Positions 15,857-28,382 of a DNA stretch of 64,000 bases are shown here, in pieces. Each line of letters starts with the position of its first letter. Within the stretch, counting starts at the first letter, position 1. The DNA comes from Lapidilactobacillus wuchangensis (lineage in GTDB: Bacteria > Bacillota > Bacilli > Lactobacillales > Lactobacillaceae). Under the pieces are notes generated by a model, which was not told where the DNA came from, made no database searches, and saw only the letters and a list, made by a program, of their open reading frames with translations. The position numbers and the translations under genes were made by a program. The stretch is taken from assembly GCF_003946645.1 (NCBI RefSeq), contig NZ_RHOU01000005.1:85976-149975 (forward strand), written 5' to 3'.

Positions 15857-16682
15857 GGCCCTTAATTGGGCTTTTTTGTTGCTAAAAGAAAAGAATTTGG
15901 ATGAGCAAGCCGCCGAATACTTGCTGTTAGAACGACAAAAGTGGACCAAGACCGATTTGATTTTCCATGAGCGAGAAATAATGGTACCAGCTGTTTGGCA
16001 ACAGTTTCAGACAGATGTTCAGGAACTATTAACTGGCCGGCCAGCGCAATATATTTTAGGCCAGGCTTGGTTTTACGATTTGCAATTGCAAGTGACGCCA
16101 GCAACTTTGATTCCACGGCCGGAAACTGAATTTCTCGTGGCTTGGTTATTAGAAAATGTGCCAACGTCAACAACGCCTAAGATTCTTGATCTTGGTACTG
16201 GCTCCGGTGCAATTGCTTTAGCAATTAAACATGAATTGCCTAATAGTGAAGTTTGGGCAACTGATCTTAGTGAGGCTGCCTTGCAGGTGGCTCAGGCCAA
16301 TGCTCAGCGTTTGGCACTGCCCATTCATTTTGCCCAAGGTGACTTGTTGCAGGCAGTGGCTGGGGAGAAATTCGACTTGATTATTTCTAATCCACCTTAT
16401 ATTAGTCATGATGAAGAAGCTGTTATGGATTATTCCGTGAAACATTTCGAACCTCAGTTGGCACTTTATGCCGACAATCGGGGGCTAGCGTTGTATCAAC
16501 AATTGGCACAAACAGTTGCGGCCCATTTAAAAACTGGTGGGCAATTGTTCTTGGAGTTTGGTTATCAGCAGGCTCCAGCTATTCGTGAAATTTATCAGCA
16601 GGCCTTACCAACAGCCACCATTACCATCAAGAAAGACTTGGCTGGTTGGCCGCGAATGGCGCGCATCCAATTACCCGATTAG
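15834..16682 (+). CDS. prmC: Release factor glutamine methyltransferase
   Basis: S-adenosylmethionine-dependent N5-methylation of the GGQ glutamine in release factors. Signature NPPY in LIISNPPYISHDEE; SAM-binding ILDLGTGSGAIALA. The frame is open upstream to 15795, but ATG 15834 (TTGGAG about 9 bases before) gives the conserved short N-terminal helical domain and 282 residues, the normal length. Confidence 0.94.
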   Translation: MTRPTYYKALNWAFLLLKEKNLDEQAAEYLLLERQKWTKTDLIFHEREIMVPAVWQQFQTDVQELLTGRPAQYILGQAWFYDLQLQVTPATLIPRPETEFLVAWLLENVPTSTTPKILDLGTGSGAIALAIKHELPNSEVWATDLSEAALQVAQANAQRLALPIHFAQGDLLQAVAGEKFDLIISNPPYISHDEEAVMDYSVKHFEPQLALYADNRGLALYQQLAQTVAAHLKTGGQLFLEFGYQQAPAIREIYQQALPTATITIKKDLAGWPRMARIQLPD

Positions 16683-16753
16683 GCAATCGTTAATTGTCGT
16701 TAATTATTGTTAATCGATGAAATTCATGCTCAAGAAAGTTGTGAGGTATTTTT

Positions 16754-17779
16754 ATGGAAACAAAAATTTTTAAACCACAGGAGATTTCACAGGCGGCGGC
16801 TTTATTACGTCAGGGCGAACTCGTTAGTTTTCCCACAGAAACTGTTTATGGTTTAGGCGCAGTCGTGAATAATGAAGCTTCAGTTAAAGCTGTCTATCAA
16901 GCCAAGGGCCGTCCCAGCGACAACCCTTTGATTGTTCATGTTGATTCACCAGACATGGTTTGGCACTATGCCGCTAAAAACGCGGACGCTTTAGCCTTAA
17001 TGAAGGCATTTTGGCCAGGTCCTTTAACGATTATTTTGCCAATTTTACCAGGGAGTTTATTACCTTGTGTGACTGGTGGTCTACAAACGGCGGCCTTTCG
17101 CATGCCGAATAGCCCCGCAACTTTGGCCTTGATTCGCGAGACAGGCATTCCAATTGTGGGGCCTTCTGCAAATACGTCAGGTAAGCCCAGTCCCACCACT
17201 GCTCAACACGTTTATCACGACTTAGGTGGTAAAATTGCCGGTATTTTAGATGATGGTCCCACCAAAGTTGGCTTGGAATCAACAGTGATTGATTTAAGCG
17301 TTAAGCCAGCAGCTATTTTACGGCCTGGTTATATTAATGCTGATGATTTAGCCCCAATTATTGGCGCCGTTGAAACTGAACAACACCACGTTAAGGCTAA
17401 CGAAGTTCCTAAGGCACCAGGCATGAAATACAAGCATTATGCACCTAGCGCCCAAGTTCTAATTGTCCGTCAGCAACAGGATTTCACTGCGGCAGTTCAA
17501 AACGAACTGACCAAGGCTGATCGTCCGTTAGGCGTGCTGGCCTTCGATCAACAATTGGCTCAATTGAATTCATCAGCAAACTCTCATCAAATCTTAACTT
17601 ATTCATTAGGCGAAAATATTACCACGGCAGCTCAAGATTTATTTGCTGGTTTACGCTTCTTTGATGATCATCCGCAAGTGAAAGTGATTTTAGCAGCCGG
17701 GGTCACTGAAGAAAAGTTAGGCTTAGCTTATATGAATCGGTTACGCAAGGCCGCTGGTGGTCAATTCTATCAGAAATAG
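16754..17779 (+). CDS. tsaC: L-threonylcarbamoyladenylate synthase (Sua5/YwlC type)
   Basis: Makes threonylcarbamoyl-AMP for the t6A modification at position 37 of ANN-decoding tRNAs. The N-terminal YrdC domain has the conserved FPTETVYGLGA and KGRPSDNPLIVH segments; SANTSGKPSPTTA follows. The C-terminal Sua5 domain (about residues 215-341) makes it the long 341-residue form. It is in the same conserved cluster as prmC and glyA. Confidence 0.94.
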   Translation: METKIFKPQEISQAAALLRQGELVSFPTETVYGLGAVVNNEASVKAVYQAKGRPSDNPLIVHVDSPDMVWHYAAKNADALALMKAFWPGPLTIILPILPGSLLPCVTGGLQTAAFRMPNSPATLALIRETGIPIVGPSANTSGKPSPTTAQHVYHDLGGKIAGILDDGPTKVGLESTVIDLSVKPAAILRPGYINADDLAPIIGAVETEQHHVKANEVPKAPGMKYKHYAPSAQVLIVRQQQDFTAAVQNELTKADRPLGVLAFDQQLAQLNSSANSHQILTYSLGENITTAAQDLFAGLRFFDDHPQVKVILAAGVTEEKLGLAYMNRLRKAAGGQFYQK

Positions 17780-17837
17780 CGCAATTATTTAGTTGCGCAA
17801 GTCAGCAATTAGCGCGTTTGTGATTGCTGGTTTTTTT
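17779..17837 (+). terminator. Terminator after tsaC
   Basis: CAGCAAT (17803) pairs with ATTGCTG (17823) and is followed by seven T; a second hairpin GCGCAA/TTGCGC lies just before it. Confidence 0.75.
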
Positions 17838-17902
17838 AAGTAGGCAATAACGTTTAGAATTGGTTAAAATATCAGTATAATGTGAATCAAGGAGGCTATT
17901 GA

Positions 17903-19141
17903 ATGGAATTTAACAACCACGATCAAGCTGTCTGGACAGCAATTCATCATGAAGAGGCACGTCAACGGCAGAATATTGAATTAATTGCATCAGAGAATGT
18001 TGTTTCTAATGCAGTTAGAGCCGCGCAGGGAAGTGTTCTCACCAATAAATATGCTGAAGGGTATCCTGGTCATCGTTTCTACGGTGGCTGTGAGTATATC
18101 GATCAAATTGAACAATTAGCGATTGATCGGGCGAAGACACTTTTTGGCGCTGAATATGCTAATGTCCAACCTCATTCTGGTTCCCAGGCTAATGAAGCAG
18201 TTTATCGGGCGTTATTACAACCAGGGGATGCTGTTTTAGGCATGGATTTAACTGCTGGCGGTCACTTAACTCATGGGTCACAAGTGAACTTCAGTGGTGA
18301 AACTTATGACTTCCATAGTTATGGTGTTAATCCCGAAACTGAGCAATTGGATTATGAAGAAATTCTGAGAATTGCTCAAGAAGTGCAACCGAAATTAATT
18401 GTTGCTGGTGCGTCAGCATATAGTCGGACGATCGATTTTCCTAGATTGCGGGCAATTGCTGATCAAGTCGGCGCCTTATTAATGGTCGACATGGCTCATA
18501 TTGCCGGGTTAGTGGCAGCAGGGGTTCATCCTAGTCCCGTCCCATACTGTGATGTGGTGACCACGACAACCCACAAAACATTGCGTGGTCCCCGTGGTGG
18601 GATGATTTTGGCCAAGGCGCAGTATGGCAAGGCAATTAATTCGGCGGTTTTCCCAGGGACACAAGGTGGGCCATTGGAACACGTCATTGCTGCTAAAGCC
18701 ATTGCCCTAGGCGAAGCAATGACACCAGAATTCAAAGTTTACGCCCAACAAATTGTGGCCAATGCCCAAGCAATGGCGAATGTGTTTAACGAAGACCCAA
18801 CTTTCCGCGTGGTTTCTGGCGGCACCGATAATCATTTAATGTTGCTTGATGTGACTGGCACTGGTCTTTATGGCCGGGATGTGCAGGAATTACTGGATTC
18901 ATTGCAGATTACCTTAAACAAAAATACGATTCCCTTTGAACAAAATGGTCCTTTTAAGACCAGTGGGATTCGAATTGGTACACCAGCGATCACTACTCGC
19001 GGTTTCAAGGAGGCTGATGCCGTCCAAGTTGCCCATTTCATTATCACGGCGATTCAAAATCGTGATGATTCCGAGAAGTTGAAGCGGTTACATCAAAAAA
19101 TCAATGATTTTGCCGAAAGTTTTCCAATAAATTGGGGCTAA
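17903..19141 (+). CDS. glyA: Serine hydroxymethyltransferase
   Basis: PLP enzyme that converts serine and tetrahydrofolate to glycine and 5,10-methylene-THF, the main one-carbon source. The PLP lysine is in [16 protein letters not shown] (about residue 225), with ELIASENV near the N-terminus and GSQANEAVY. 412 residues, normal length. ATG has AAGGAGG upstream. Followed by upp. Confidence 0.97.
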   Translation: MEFNNHDQAVWTAIHHEEARQRQNIELIASENVVSNAVRAAQGSVLTNKYAEGYPGHRFYGGCEYIDQIEQLAIDRAKTLFGAEYANVQPHSGSQANEAVYRALLQPGDAVLGMDLTAGGHLTHGSQVNFSGETYDFHSYGVNPETEQLDYEEILRIAQEVQPKLIVAGASAYSRTIDFPRLRAIADQVGALLMVDMAHIAGLVAAGVHPSPVPYCDVVTTTTHKTLRGPRGGMILAKAQYGKAINSAVFPGTQGGPLEHVIAAKAIALGEAMTPEFKVYAQQIVANAQAMANVFNEDPTFRVVSGGTDNHLMLLDVTGTGLYGRDVQELLDSLQITLNKNTIPFEQNGPFKTSGIRIGTPAITTRGFKEADAVQVAHFIITAIQNRDDSEKLKRLHQKINDFAESFPINWG

Positions 19142-19209
19142 TCAGGTAGATATTTGAGGTCAACTAGCTTATCATTGATATGATTTGGAAAATGAAAGGT
19201 GGCAAAGGT

Positions 19210-19839
19210 ATGGGGAAATTTACCGTTTTGAATCATCCATTGATTCAGCACAAGTTAACGATCATTCGTGATAAGTCAACGGGGACAAAAGTATTTCGTG
19301 AGGTTGCGAATGAAATTGCTGAGTTGATGGTTTACGAAATTACCCGCGATTTACCTTTACAGGATGTCGAAATTGAGACACCAATGGGTAAAACTGTGCA
19401 AAAGCAATTAGCAGGTAAGAAATTGGCGGTGGTGCCAATTTTGCGTGCTGGTTTAGGGATGGTCGATGGTGTTTTAGAGTTAATTCCAGCGGCGAAAGTT
19501 GGTCACATTGGGATGTATCGTGATGAGAAGACTTTGGAACCGCACGAATATTTTGTCAAGATGCCACCTGATATTGATCAACGGATTTTGTTCATTGTTG
19601 ATCCAATGTTAGCAACTGGTGGTTCAGCCAATATGGCCATTGACGCGTTGAAGAAGCGTGGCGCTAAAAACATGCGTTTAGTTGTTTTAGTTGCTGCTCC
19701 TGAAGGTGTTAAGGCTGTTCAGAAGGCTCATCCAGATGTTGACATCTATGCAGCAGCCTTAGATGATCGGTTAACTGAAACTGGTTACATTACACCAGGC
19801 CTTGGTGATGCCGGTGATCGGTTGTTCGGCACAAAATAA
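19210..19839 (+). CDS. upp: Uracil phosphoribosyltransferase
   Basis: Salvages uracil to UMP with PRPP. The PRPP loop is [20 protein letters not shown] and the uracil-binding C-terminus ends [14 protein letters not shown] 19210 gives [17 protein letters not shown], the family's N-terminus, with AAAGGTGG upstream; the in-frame ATG at 19180 is too far upstream. In lactobacilli upp normally precedes the ATP synthase operon, as here. Confidence 0.96.
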   Translation: MGKFTVLNHPLIQHKLTIIRDKSTGTKVFREVANEIAELMVYEITRDLPLQDVEIETPMGKTVQKQLAGKKLAVVPILRAGLGMVDGVLELIPAAKVGHIGMYRDEKTLEPHEYFVKMPPDIDQRILFIVDPMLATGGSANMAIDALKKRGAKNMRLVVLVAAPEGVKAVQKAHPDVDIYAAALDDRLTETGYITPGLGDAGDRLFGTK

Positions 19840-20013
19840 AACACTGTGCGATAAAGCCTTTTCACGCGAACTTTCCTTTGAATTTTAGTTTTGTTGGTGT
19901 TAAGATTTAGTCTGTGTTTTCTGAACTTGTTTAGAGACTGAAACACCAGTTTTACTGATTAAACGTTAGTTGATCGGCAAAACTTTTAGATTGTTTTGGG
20001 AAGGAGGCGCGCT

Positions 20014-20724
20014 TTGGACGAGAAATATCAATACCTAACTATCATGGGGCTCAAGTTTAACACGGCTAACTGCATCTCGACCCTATTGACGGCACTGCTG
20101 GTATTCTTGTTTGTTTTCTTCACATCAAGGAAATTAGCAATGAAACCGGGAAAAGGTCAAAACTTGTTAGAGTATTTGATTGATTTCACTAATGGGATTG
20201 TCAAAGGTATCATGCCTGGTGATGAAGGTAAGCCATTTTACTTCTATATCTTCGTGTTGTTTACATTTATTTTGTTCTCGAACACGTTAGGATTGTTCTT
20301 AGAAGTTAAAATTAATGGTGTCACTTTCACGAAGTCACCAACGGCTGATCCAATGGTCACAATGCCATTAGCCATGGTTACCCTGTTAATGTCACATTAC
20401 TACTCTGTTGAGAAGTGGGGCTTTAAGGGGTATCTCAGTAATTATATTCGTCCGGTAGGATTCCTGTTGCCAATTAACTTGATTGAAGAGTTTACGAACT
20501 TTTTGACCTTGTCATTACGGCTTTATGGTAATATCTTTGCCGGCGAGGTTTTGATCGGTTTATTGTTAAACGTTGCTAGCAGTTTTGGTATTTTGACTGC
20601 AGTAGTGGCGGCACCAATGACCATGATTTGGCAAGGCTTTTCAGTCTTTATCGGTGCCATTCAGGCTTATGTTTTTGCAATTTTATCTTGTGTTTATTTT
20701 TCACGTAAATTAGAACGTGAGTAG
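20014..20724 (+). CDS. atpB: ATP synthase Fo subunit a
   Basis: Membrane half-channel of the proton path. The conserved Arg is in [15 protein letters not shown]. Start TTG 20014 ([19 protein letters not shown]) is preferred because AAGGAGG lies about 7 bases before it; 236 residues. In lactic acid bacteria the enzyme mainly hydrolyses ATP to pump protons and hold internal pH. First gene of atpBEFHAGDC; no atpI gene is seen before it. Confidence 0.95.
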   Translation: MDEKYQYLTIMGLKFNTANCISTLLTALLVFLFVFFTSRKLAMKPGKGQNLLEYLIDFTNGIVKGIMPGDEGKPFYFYIFVLFTFILFSNTLGLFLEVKINGVTFTKSPTADPMVTMPLAMVTLLMSHYYSVEKWGFKGYLSNYIRPVGFLLPINLIEEFTNFLTLSLRLYGNIFAGEVLIGLLLNVASSFGILTAVVAAPMTMIWQGFSVFIGAIQAYVFAILSCVYFSRKLERE

Positions 20725-20752
20725 GATTTCAATTTTAGGAGGAATTTCGAAA

Positions 20753-20968
20753 ATGATTAAATATGTTGCCGCAGCCATCGCTGCAGGTTTAGCTGCCTTA
20801 GCTACTTCTTATGGTAATGCGAAAGTTATTTCTAAGACTGTTGAAAGTATGGCTCGCCAACCAGAATTATCTGGTCAATTGCGTAGTACAATGTTCATCG
20901 GTGTTGGTTTGATTGAAGCCGTTCCTATTTTGGCTATCGTTGTTGCCTTCCTGATTCTCTTTGTTTAA
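20753..20968 (+). CDS. atpE: ATP synthase Fo subunit c
   Basis: Two-helix proteolipid that forms the rotor ring. The proton-carrying Glu is in [15 protein letters not shown] in helix 2, with the polar loop MARQPE between helices and Ala/Gly-rich helix 1. ATG 20753 with TAGGAGGAA upstream gives 71 residues, the usual length. Confidence 0.96.
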   Translation: MIKYVAAAIAAGLAALATSYGNAKVISKTVESMARQPELSGQLRSTMFIGVGLIEAVPILAIVVAFLILFV

Positions 20969-21015
20969 TCTTGGCAATTTTGCTTGTTAATTTTAAATAG
21001 AAGGGAGCGTTGTTC

Positions 21016-21534
21016 ATGGCGAATGGATTAGTTATTGCTGCTAATGCCAGTTTAGGCGATTCGATTTTCTTAATTGTGACTTTCATTCTGTTAATGTGGT
21101 TAGTTAAACACTTTGCATGGGGTCCAGTTACGAAAATGATGGATAAGCGAGCCCAGAAGATTTCCGATGATCTCGATGGTGCCGCTAAATCTCGGTCCCA
21201 AGCTGAACAAATGGCAGCTCAACGGCAATCTGAATTAAAGAATTCCAAAACGGAAGCTATTCAAATTGTCAATACAGCCAAAGAAAACGGTGAGAAGAGT
21301 CGTCAAGAAATTGTCACCGGTGCGCAAACTGAAGCTGCCCAACTGAAGTCGAAAGCGAAAGCCGAAGCGGAACAAGCTAAGACTGATGCACTGAATAGTG
21401 CTCGCGAAGATGTTGGACAAATTGCGGTCAATATCGCCGAAGCGCTCATTAAAAAGGATCTCAACGCAGATGATCAGAAAGAGTTGATCGATGCCTATAT
21501 AAAGGGGTTGACGAATGCCGATGAAACTCGATAA
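21016..21534 (+). CDS. atpF: ATP synthase Fo subunit b
   Basis: Peripheral stalk: one N-terminal membrane helix (about residues 15-33) followed by a long charged Ala/Gln/Lys-rich coiled coil. ATG 21016 has AAGGGAG 8 bases upstream; a TTG at 21010 is less well placed. Overlaps atpH by 20 bases. Confidence 0.94.
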   Translation: MANGLVIAANASLGDSIFLIVTFILLMWLVKHFAWGPVTKMMDKRAQKISDDLDGAAKSRSQAEQMAAQRQSELKNSKTEAIQIVNTAKENGEKSRQEIVTGAQTEAAQLKSKAKAEAEQAKTDALNSAREDVGQIAVNIAEALIKKDLNADDQKELIDAYIKGLTNADETR

Positions 21535-22072
21535 TACGACAGTTAGCAAACGTTACGCCAGGGCATTGTTCGAACTTGCTAATGAGCAGCACGAGATTGA
21601 ACCACTATTTCAAGAGTTATTAGTTTTGCGGCAAGTGTTACAAGATAATCCTGATTTTGATGCGGTCATGGCTAGTTCTAGTGTGACAGCAGCGGAGCAG
21701 GCCCAACTCGTTAACACATTGAAAAAGCCGTTTTCACAGACAATTCAGAATTTTCTACAAATGCTTTTCGATTACAGACGGATGGAAGACTTAGGGTTGA
21801 TCATCGATGAATTCGAAAAACGTTACGACGCTGCTAATGGTCGCATTCTGATCAAGGCAACGACGGCAACACCAATGACTACGGCCCAATCAGAAGCATT
21901 AGGCCAAGCCTTTATCAAACGGTTTGATGGGAAGACGGCTAATGTCGCCAATACTGTTGATCCTGAGATTATTGGTGGTGTGATTGTTCAAGTTCAAGAT
22001 CGTCGAATTGATGGCAGTATCCGCACTAGATTAGATCAAATGCGGACGTTATTAGCTCAGCCATTAAGTTAG
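21515..22072 (+). CDS. atpH: ATP synthase F1 subunit delta
   Basis: Connects F1 to the b stalk. The N-terminus KRYARALFELANE and C-terminal RTRLDQMRTLLAQ match the OSCP/delta family. ATG 21515 (AGGGG 7 bases upstream) is favoured over ATG 21521. 185 residues. Confidence 0.94.
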   Translation: MPMKLDNTTVSKRYARALFELANEQHEIEPLFQELLVLRQVLQDNPDFDAVMASSSVTAAEQAQLVNTLKKPFSQTIQNFLQMLFDYRRMEDLGLIIDEFEKRYDAANGRILIKATTATPMTTAQSEALGQAFIKRFDGKTANVANTVDPEIIGGVIVQVQDRRIDGSIRTRLDQMRTLLAQPLS

Positions 22073-22086
22073 TATTTTAAGAGTAA

Positions 22087-23616
<1,530 letters not shown>

Positions 23617-23666
23617 TTAGTTTGATACTAGTTGCCATATAAGTTAGCAAAGGAGTGGTGAGATCA

Positions 23667-24599
23667 TTGGCTGAATCATTAATTGATATTAAACGGCGAA
23701 TTGCTTCCACCAAGAAAACTGGTCAAATCACCAGTGCCATGCAAATGGTTTCTGGTTCTAAACTAGTTCGGTTGGAAGATAAGTCTACTAATTACCAAGT
23801 TTATGCCAAGAAAATTCGCGAAATCGTCACCCATCTTGCTGCTAATAAAGTTTTGGAGCTTGCTCTCATGCGCCAACATGCGAAAAGCAAAACTGGGACC
23901 ACCGAAGAGGATGTTTTATCGTTAAACAACCTCTTAGTTGAACGCCCAGTTAAGAAGACTGGTTACTTGGTGATTACCAGTGATCGTGGTCTAGTTGGCG
24001 GTTATAACAGTAATGTACTCCGCTCAGTAATGGATATTTTGTCCGATCATAAAGATCCTAGTGAATATGCCGTCATGGTTGTTGGTGGTATGGGCGCTGA
24101 GTTCTTTAAGTCCCGGGGTGTTCAATTAGCTTATGAGTACCGTGGTGTTAGTGATTCACCAACTTTTAACGAAGTTCGGGGAATTGTTAAGACGATGGTT
24201 ACCATGTTTGATGATGGGGTCTTTGATGAGTTATACGTTTGTTATAACCATCATGTCAATTCACTATCATCAGCTTTTCGAGCTGAAAAAATGTTACCAA
24301 TTACTGATCTTGATACTGATAAGGTCCACAATACGGCGGCAACTGAATATTTAGCTGATCCGTCAGTTGATGTGGCTTTAAATGCCATTTTGCCTCAGTA
24401 TGCTGAAAGTTTGATTTTCGGTGCTATTATGGACGCGAAAACGGCCGAACATGCATCGTCAATGACTGCAATGAAGAGTGCTACGGACAATGCCAATGAC
24501 TTGATCCGTGACCTTTCCACACAGCTGAACCGGGCAAGACAAGCACAGATCACAACGGAAATTACAGAAATTGTTGGTGGAGCTGCGGCTCTTGAATAA
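23667..24599 (+). CDS. atpG: ATP synthase F1 subunit gamma
   Basis: Central rotor shaft. N-terminal SLIDIKRRIASTKKTGQITSAM and C-terminal NRARQAQITTEITEIVGGAAAL are the two long coiled-coil helices of the family; TSDRGLVGGYNSNV is conserved. TTG 23667 (MAESL) is preferred, with AAGGAG 11 bases upstream; GTG codons nearer the ribosome binding site are possible. Confidence 0.94.
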   Translation: MAESLIDIKRRIASTKKTGQITSAMQMVSGSKLVRLEDKSTNYQVYAKKIREIVTHLAANKVLELALMRQHAKSKTGTTEEDVLSLNNLLVERPVKKTGYLVITSDRGLVGGYNSNVLRSVMDILSDHKDPSEYAVMVVGGMGAEFFKSRGVQLAYEYRGVSDSPTFNEVRGIVKTMVTMFDDGVFDELYVCYNHHVNSLSSAFRAEKMLPITDLDTDKVHNTAATEYLADPSVDVALNAILPQYAESLIFGAIMDAKTAEHASSMTAMKSATDNANDLIRDLSTQLNRARQAQITTEITEIVGGAAALE

Positions 24600-24626
24600 A
24601 ATTTAGAGAGATGGGAGGAATTATAA

Positions 24627-26045
<1,419 letters not shown>

Positions 26046-26058
26046 GGAGGCATAAGCA

Positions 26059-26493
26059 ATGGCGGAATCTGTAAAGATGTTCACCGTTAACATTGTGACT
26101 CCCGACGGTGTGGTCTATGATCATCACGCCACGCTACTTGTAGCTTGTGCCGTTGATGGTGATTTAGGTATCATGGCTAACCATGAGCCGATCATCGCAC
26201 CACTTGCGATTGGTGAAGTTCGTGTTAAACGGACAGATAACCCTGATCATCAAGATGCAATTGCCGTAAATGGTGGTTTTCTCGAAGTGAACGATAATGT
26301 TGCCTCAATTGTGGCCGATAGTGCCGAGCGTGCTCGGGATATCGATGTTTCTCGGGCTGAACATGCTCGGGAACGGGCTCAACAAGAGATCAAAGCTGCT
26401 GAAGCACAACATGATATTGACGAAGTTAACCGCGCGCAAGTTGCTTTAAATCGGGCTATTAATCGAATTAACGTTTCTAAGCGTCATCATTAA
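26059..26493 (+). CDS. atpC: ATP synthase F1 subunit epsilon
   Basis: Regulatory subunit with an N-terminal beta sandwich (VNIVTPDGVVYDHHATLL, GDLGIMANHEPII) and a C-terminal two-helix domain (about residues 90-140) that can inhibit rotation. 144 residues. AGGAGG precedes the ATG; last gene of the operon. Confidence 0.95.
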   Translation: MAESVKMFTVNIVTPDGVVYDHHATLLVACAVDGDLGIMANHEPIIAPLAIGEVRVKRTDNPDHQDAIAVNGGFLEVNDNVASIVADSAERARDIDVSRAEHARERAQQEIKAAEAQHDIDEVNRAQVALNRAINRINVSKRHH

Positions 26494-26506
26494 TTTGAAT
26501 AAAAGG

Positions 26507-26536
26507 GATCATCGCATTTTGCGATGATCTTTTTTT
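26507..26536 (+). terminator. Terminator of the ATP synthase operon
   Basis: GATCATCGCA pairs with TGCGATGATC with a TTT loop, followed by seven T. Confidence 0.92.
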
Positions 26537-26582
26537 GTGGATAAAATTATTGAGAGGAGGACGATAAAACAGAATTCAGTTT

Positions 26583-26856
26583 GACTCCATTTCGGACTTG
26601 TTGGTTGTGGAACGCGGCCGACGCTGATTGAAGTTGTTCTGACGGAAGTCTCCAATACAGGTCTTATTGTAAGTGTTAAAGCACAAAACGCGTTCAGAAC
26701 TGCAAACGGCTATGATTGACTGAAATAATTGCTCGATCTGGTTGCACCAGCTCAATCAATTATTTGCAGTTACTCTACGCCGAAAAACCGCTGCTCATCA
26801 CACTCTAACAATAATTTGGCGGCTGACGACAATGCTCTCCATTTCGTCTGGATTTG
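26583..26856 (-). repeat. Structured repeat copy A4, interrupted by a B repeat
   Basis: A-type core read on the minus strand (TTTGGCGG-type junction, GTCTTATTGTAAGTG hairpin side, CCGACGCTGATTGAAG). The apical loop of the first hairpin is split at 26684/26806 by the B repeat listed separately. Outer arms are partly decayed. Confidence 0.78.
26685..26805. repeat. B repeat (copy B4) nested inside A4
   Basis: About 121 bp. CGCGTTCAGAACTGC and the apical CTGGTTGCACCAG correspond to the units at 13718-14085. It begins right after AAAGCAC of the A4 hairpin, and the host sequence resumes with TAACAATAATTT. Confidence 0.8.
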
Positions 26857-27056
26857 ACTTTATCTCCTTCACTATTGTTAGTGCTTAACGCCAATATAGT
26901 TGGTTGTATCAACCAATTTAGACAGTGATTACACACAAATACTAAGATCAAAATTGCTGCTTAACACTTTGAGTCTTATTCTGTTTTCTCAATCAAACTA
27001 TTAATTTATGCCAATTAGGTTTCCTAACAGTGGTGCTGAATTAAACTGTTTTATCA

Positions 27057-27207
27057 GGCAGGAGCCTAGCGATTGGCGTCAGCTGTGAAATTATTTTTAG
27101 TAATTTATTGCTTAGAATAAGCCTCGCATTTGAAACAATTTGGTTTGTAATTGGTTCAAATAGATGGCCACAGCGTTCCACGCCCACAAAATCGCTGAGC
27201 CTCTGCC
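27057..27207 (+). repeat. Structured palindromic repeat, copy C1
   Basis: Outer arm GGCAGGAGCCTAGCGATT against AATCGCTGAGCCTCTGCC (14 Watson-Crick pairs, two wobbles, two mismatches of 18). Second stem GCTGTG/CACAGC. Inner hairpins TTATTTTTAGTAA/TTGCTTAGAATAA and TTTGAA/TTCAAA. Confidence 0.83.
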
Positions 27208-27380
27208 AATTCTAACTAGGGAGCGACACCGACTAGATTGAGTTCAAATTTTGAGCGTTTCTTAAAAATAAAGTATTGACAATCAATGGAATAGTTTTTC
27301 TCAGTTAATTGGCGTAAGATAGTGAACAACGAATAGTTTCACAAAAAATGATTTCAGCAGATCAATAGGAGTACAATACT

Positions 27381-28034
27381 TTGAAAAGTAAAGATTTCAA
27401 TCGTCGACTTGGTTATTTAATTTTTGCGATTGCCTTAGATGCAGCTGCTAATGCCTTAATGATCCACAGTAATTTAGGTAGTGCGGTTTGGACGGCCTCC
27501 GCGGTCAACTTAGCTCAACTGTTAAAAATCTCCAACGGCACCACACTATTTGTTTATGCTATTTTGGTGTCAATTACCAATCAATTCTTGTTAAAGCATT
27601 TTGATGGTCGTATTTTTATTTCAAATTTGATATTTGCGCTACCGTTTAGTTATTTAGTCGATCTTTTTGTCTATCTATTACAACCGCTGAATATTGGCCA
27701 GCTTAATTTTCCTTTACGGTTACTTTGCGATGTGACTGGATTAATCGGAATTGCTGTGGGGATTTCGATTTATCAACGTTGTAATATTGTCCAACATCCT
27801 AATGATGAATTAGCTTACTTGTTGCGTTTTAAATATCTTCACGATTCGGCTGGTTTGGGCCAATTGATTAGTTATGTGCCGCCATTTTTAGTAATGCTGA
27901 TTTGTTATTTGGCAACTGGACATTTGGTGGCTGTAGGAATTGGCACGATTTTAGCGATTTTCACCCAAGGTTGGATCATTGGCTGGGCCGATCAGTTAAT
28001 TGTACCGTCATTAAAACATCACTTTCGCGAATAA
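27381..28034 (+). CDS. YczE/YitT-like integral membrane protein (TTG start)
   Basis: About five to six hydrophobic segments over 217 residues; MIHSNLGSAVWTASAVNLAQ resembles the first glycine-rich loop of YczE/YyaS-type membrane proteins. The transported substrate or role is unknown. TTG start with AATAGGAG 9 bases upstream. It is separated from the ATP synthase operon by repeats and from the next gene by about 100 bases. Confidence 0.65.
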   Translation: MKSKDFNRRLGYLIFAIALDAAANALMIHSNLGSAVWTASAVNLAQLLKISNGTTLFVYAILVSITNQFLLKHFDGRIFISNLIFALPFSYLVDLFVYLLQPLNIGQLNFPLRLLCDVTGLIGIAVGISIYQRCNIVQHPNDELAYLLRFKYLHDSAGLGQLISYVPPFLVMLICYLATGHLVAVGIGTILAIFTQGWIIGWADQLIVPSLKHHFRE

Positions 28035-28139
28035 CTTGCTTCAGTTTGGTAATAATTACCAAGTAATCGCAAATAATTATCCGAGTTTTTATGTAAAGTA
28101 TGATAGACTAAGTAGTAAATCAAATTGGGAGGATCAGTG

Positions 28140-28370
28140 ATGAATTCGGTTAATTTACAAGCATTATTTTCAATTCTCAGCTCGTTAGCATTTATTTATT
28201 TAAGCTATCAAGCCTTGTCCGTGGTTCGATTTGATATTTTTTTACACGATCATCAAGAAGCTAAAGCACGGATTCTCAAATTATTATTAGCCATTTGTAT
28301 TGGTTACACAGTTAGCTCTTTCTTAATTTCGATCATTATGAACATTCAGAACGTTATCTTCGGTTATTAG
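28140..28370 (+). CDS. DUF1146 family small membrane protein (YwzB-like)
   Basis: 76 residues, two membrane helices (about 8-25 and 48-68), with the conserved LSYQALSVVRFDIFL segment. In Bacillus and lactobacilli this gene also sits between the atp operon and murA. Function unknown. ATG 28140 has GGGAGG 8 bases upstream. It ends 12 bases before murA, so they are co-transcribed. Confidence 0.85.
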   Translation: MNSVNLQALFSILSSLAFIYLSYQALSVVRFDIFLHDHQEAKARILKLLLAICIGYTVSSFLISIIMNIQNVIFGY

Positions 28371-28382
28371 TGAGGGATTAGA

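Larger units (their letters stand above)
26494..27380. other. 887-bp repeat-filled intergenic region after the ATP synthase operon
   Basis: Contains the operon terminator, copy A4 carrying a B repeat inside it, copy C1, and about 170 AT-rich bases before the next gene. No coding signal is seen. Confidence 0.7.
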
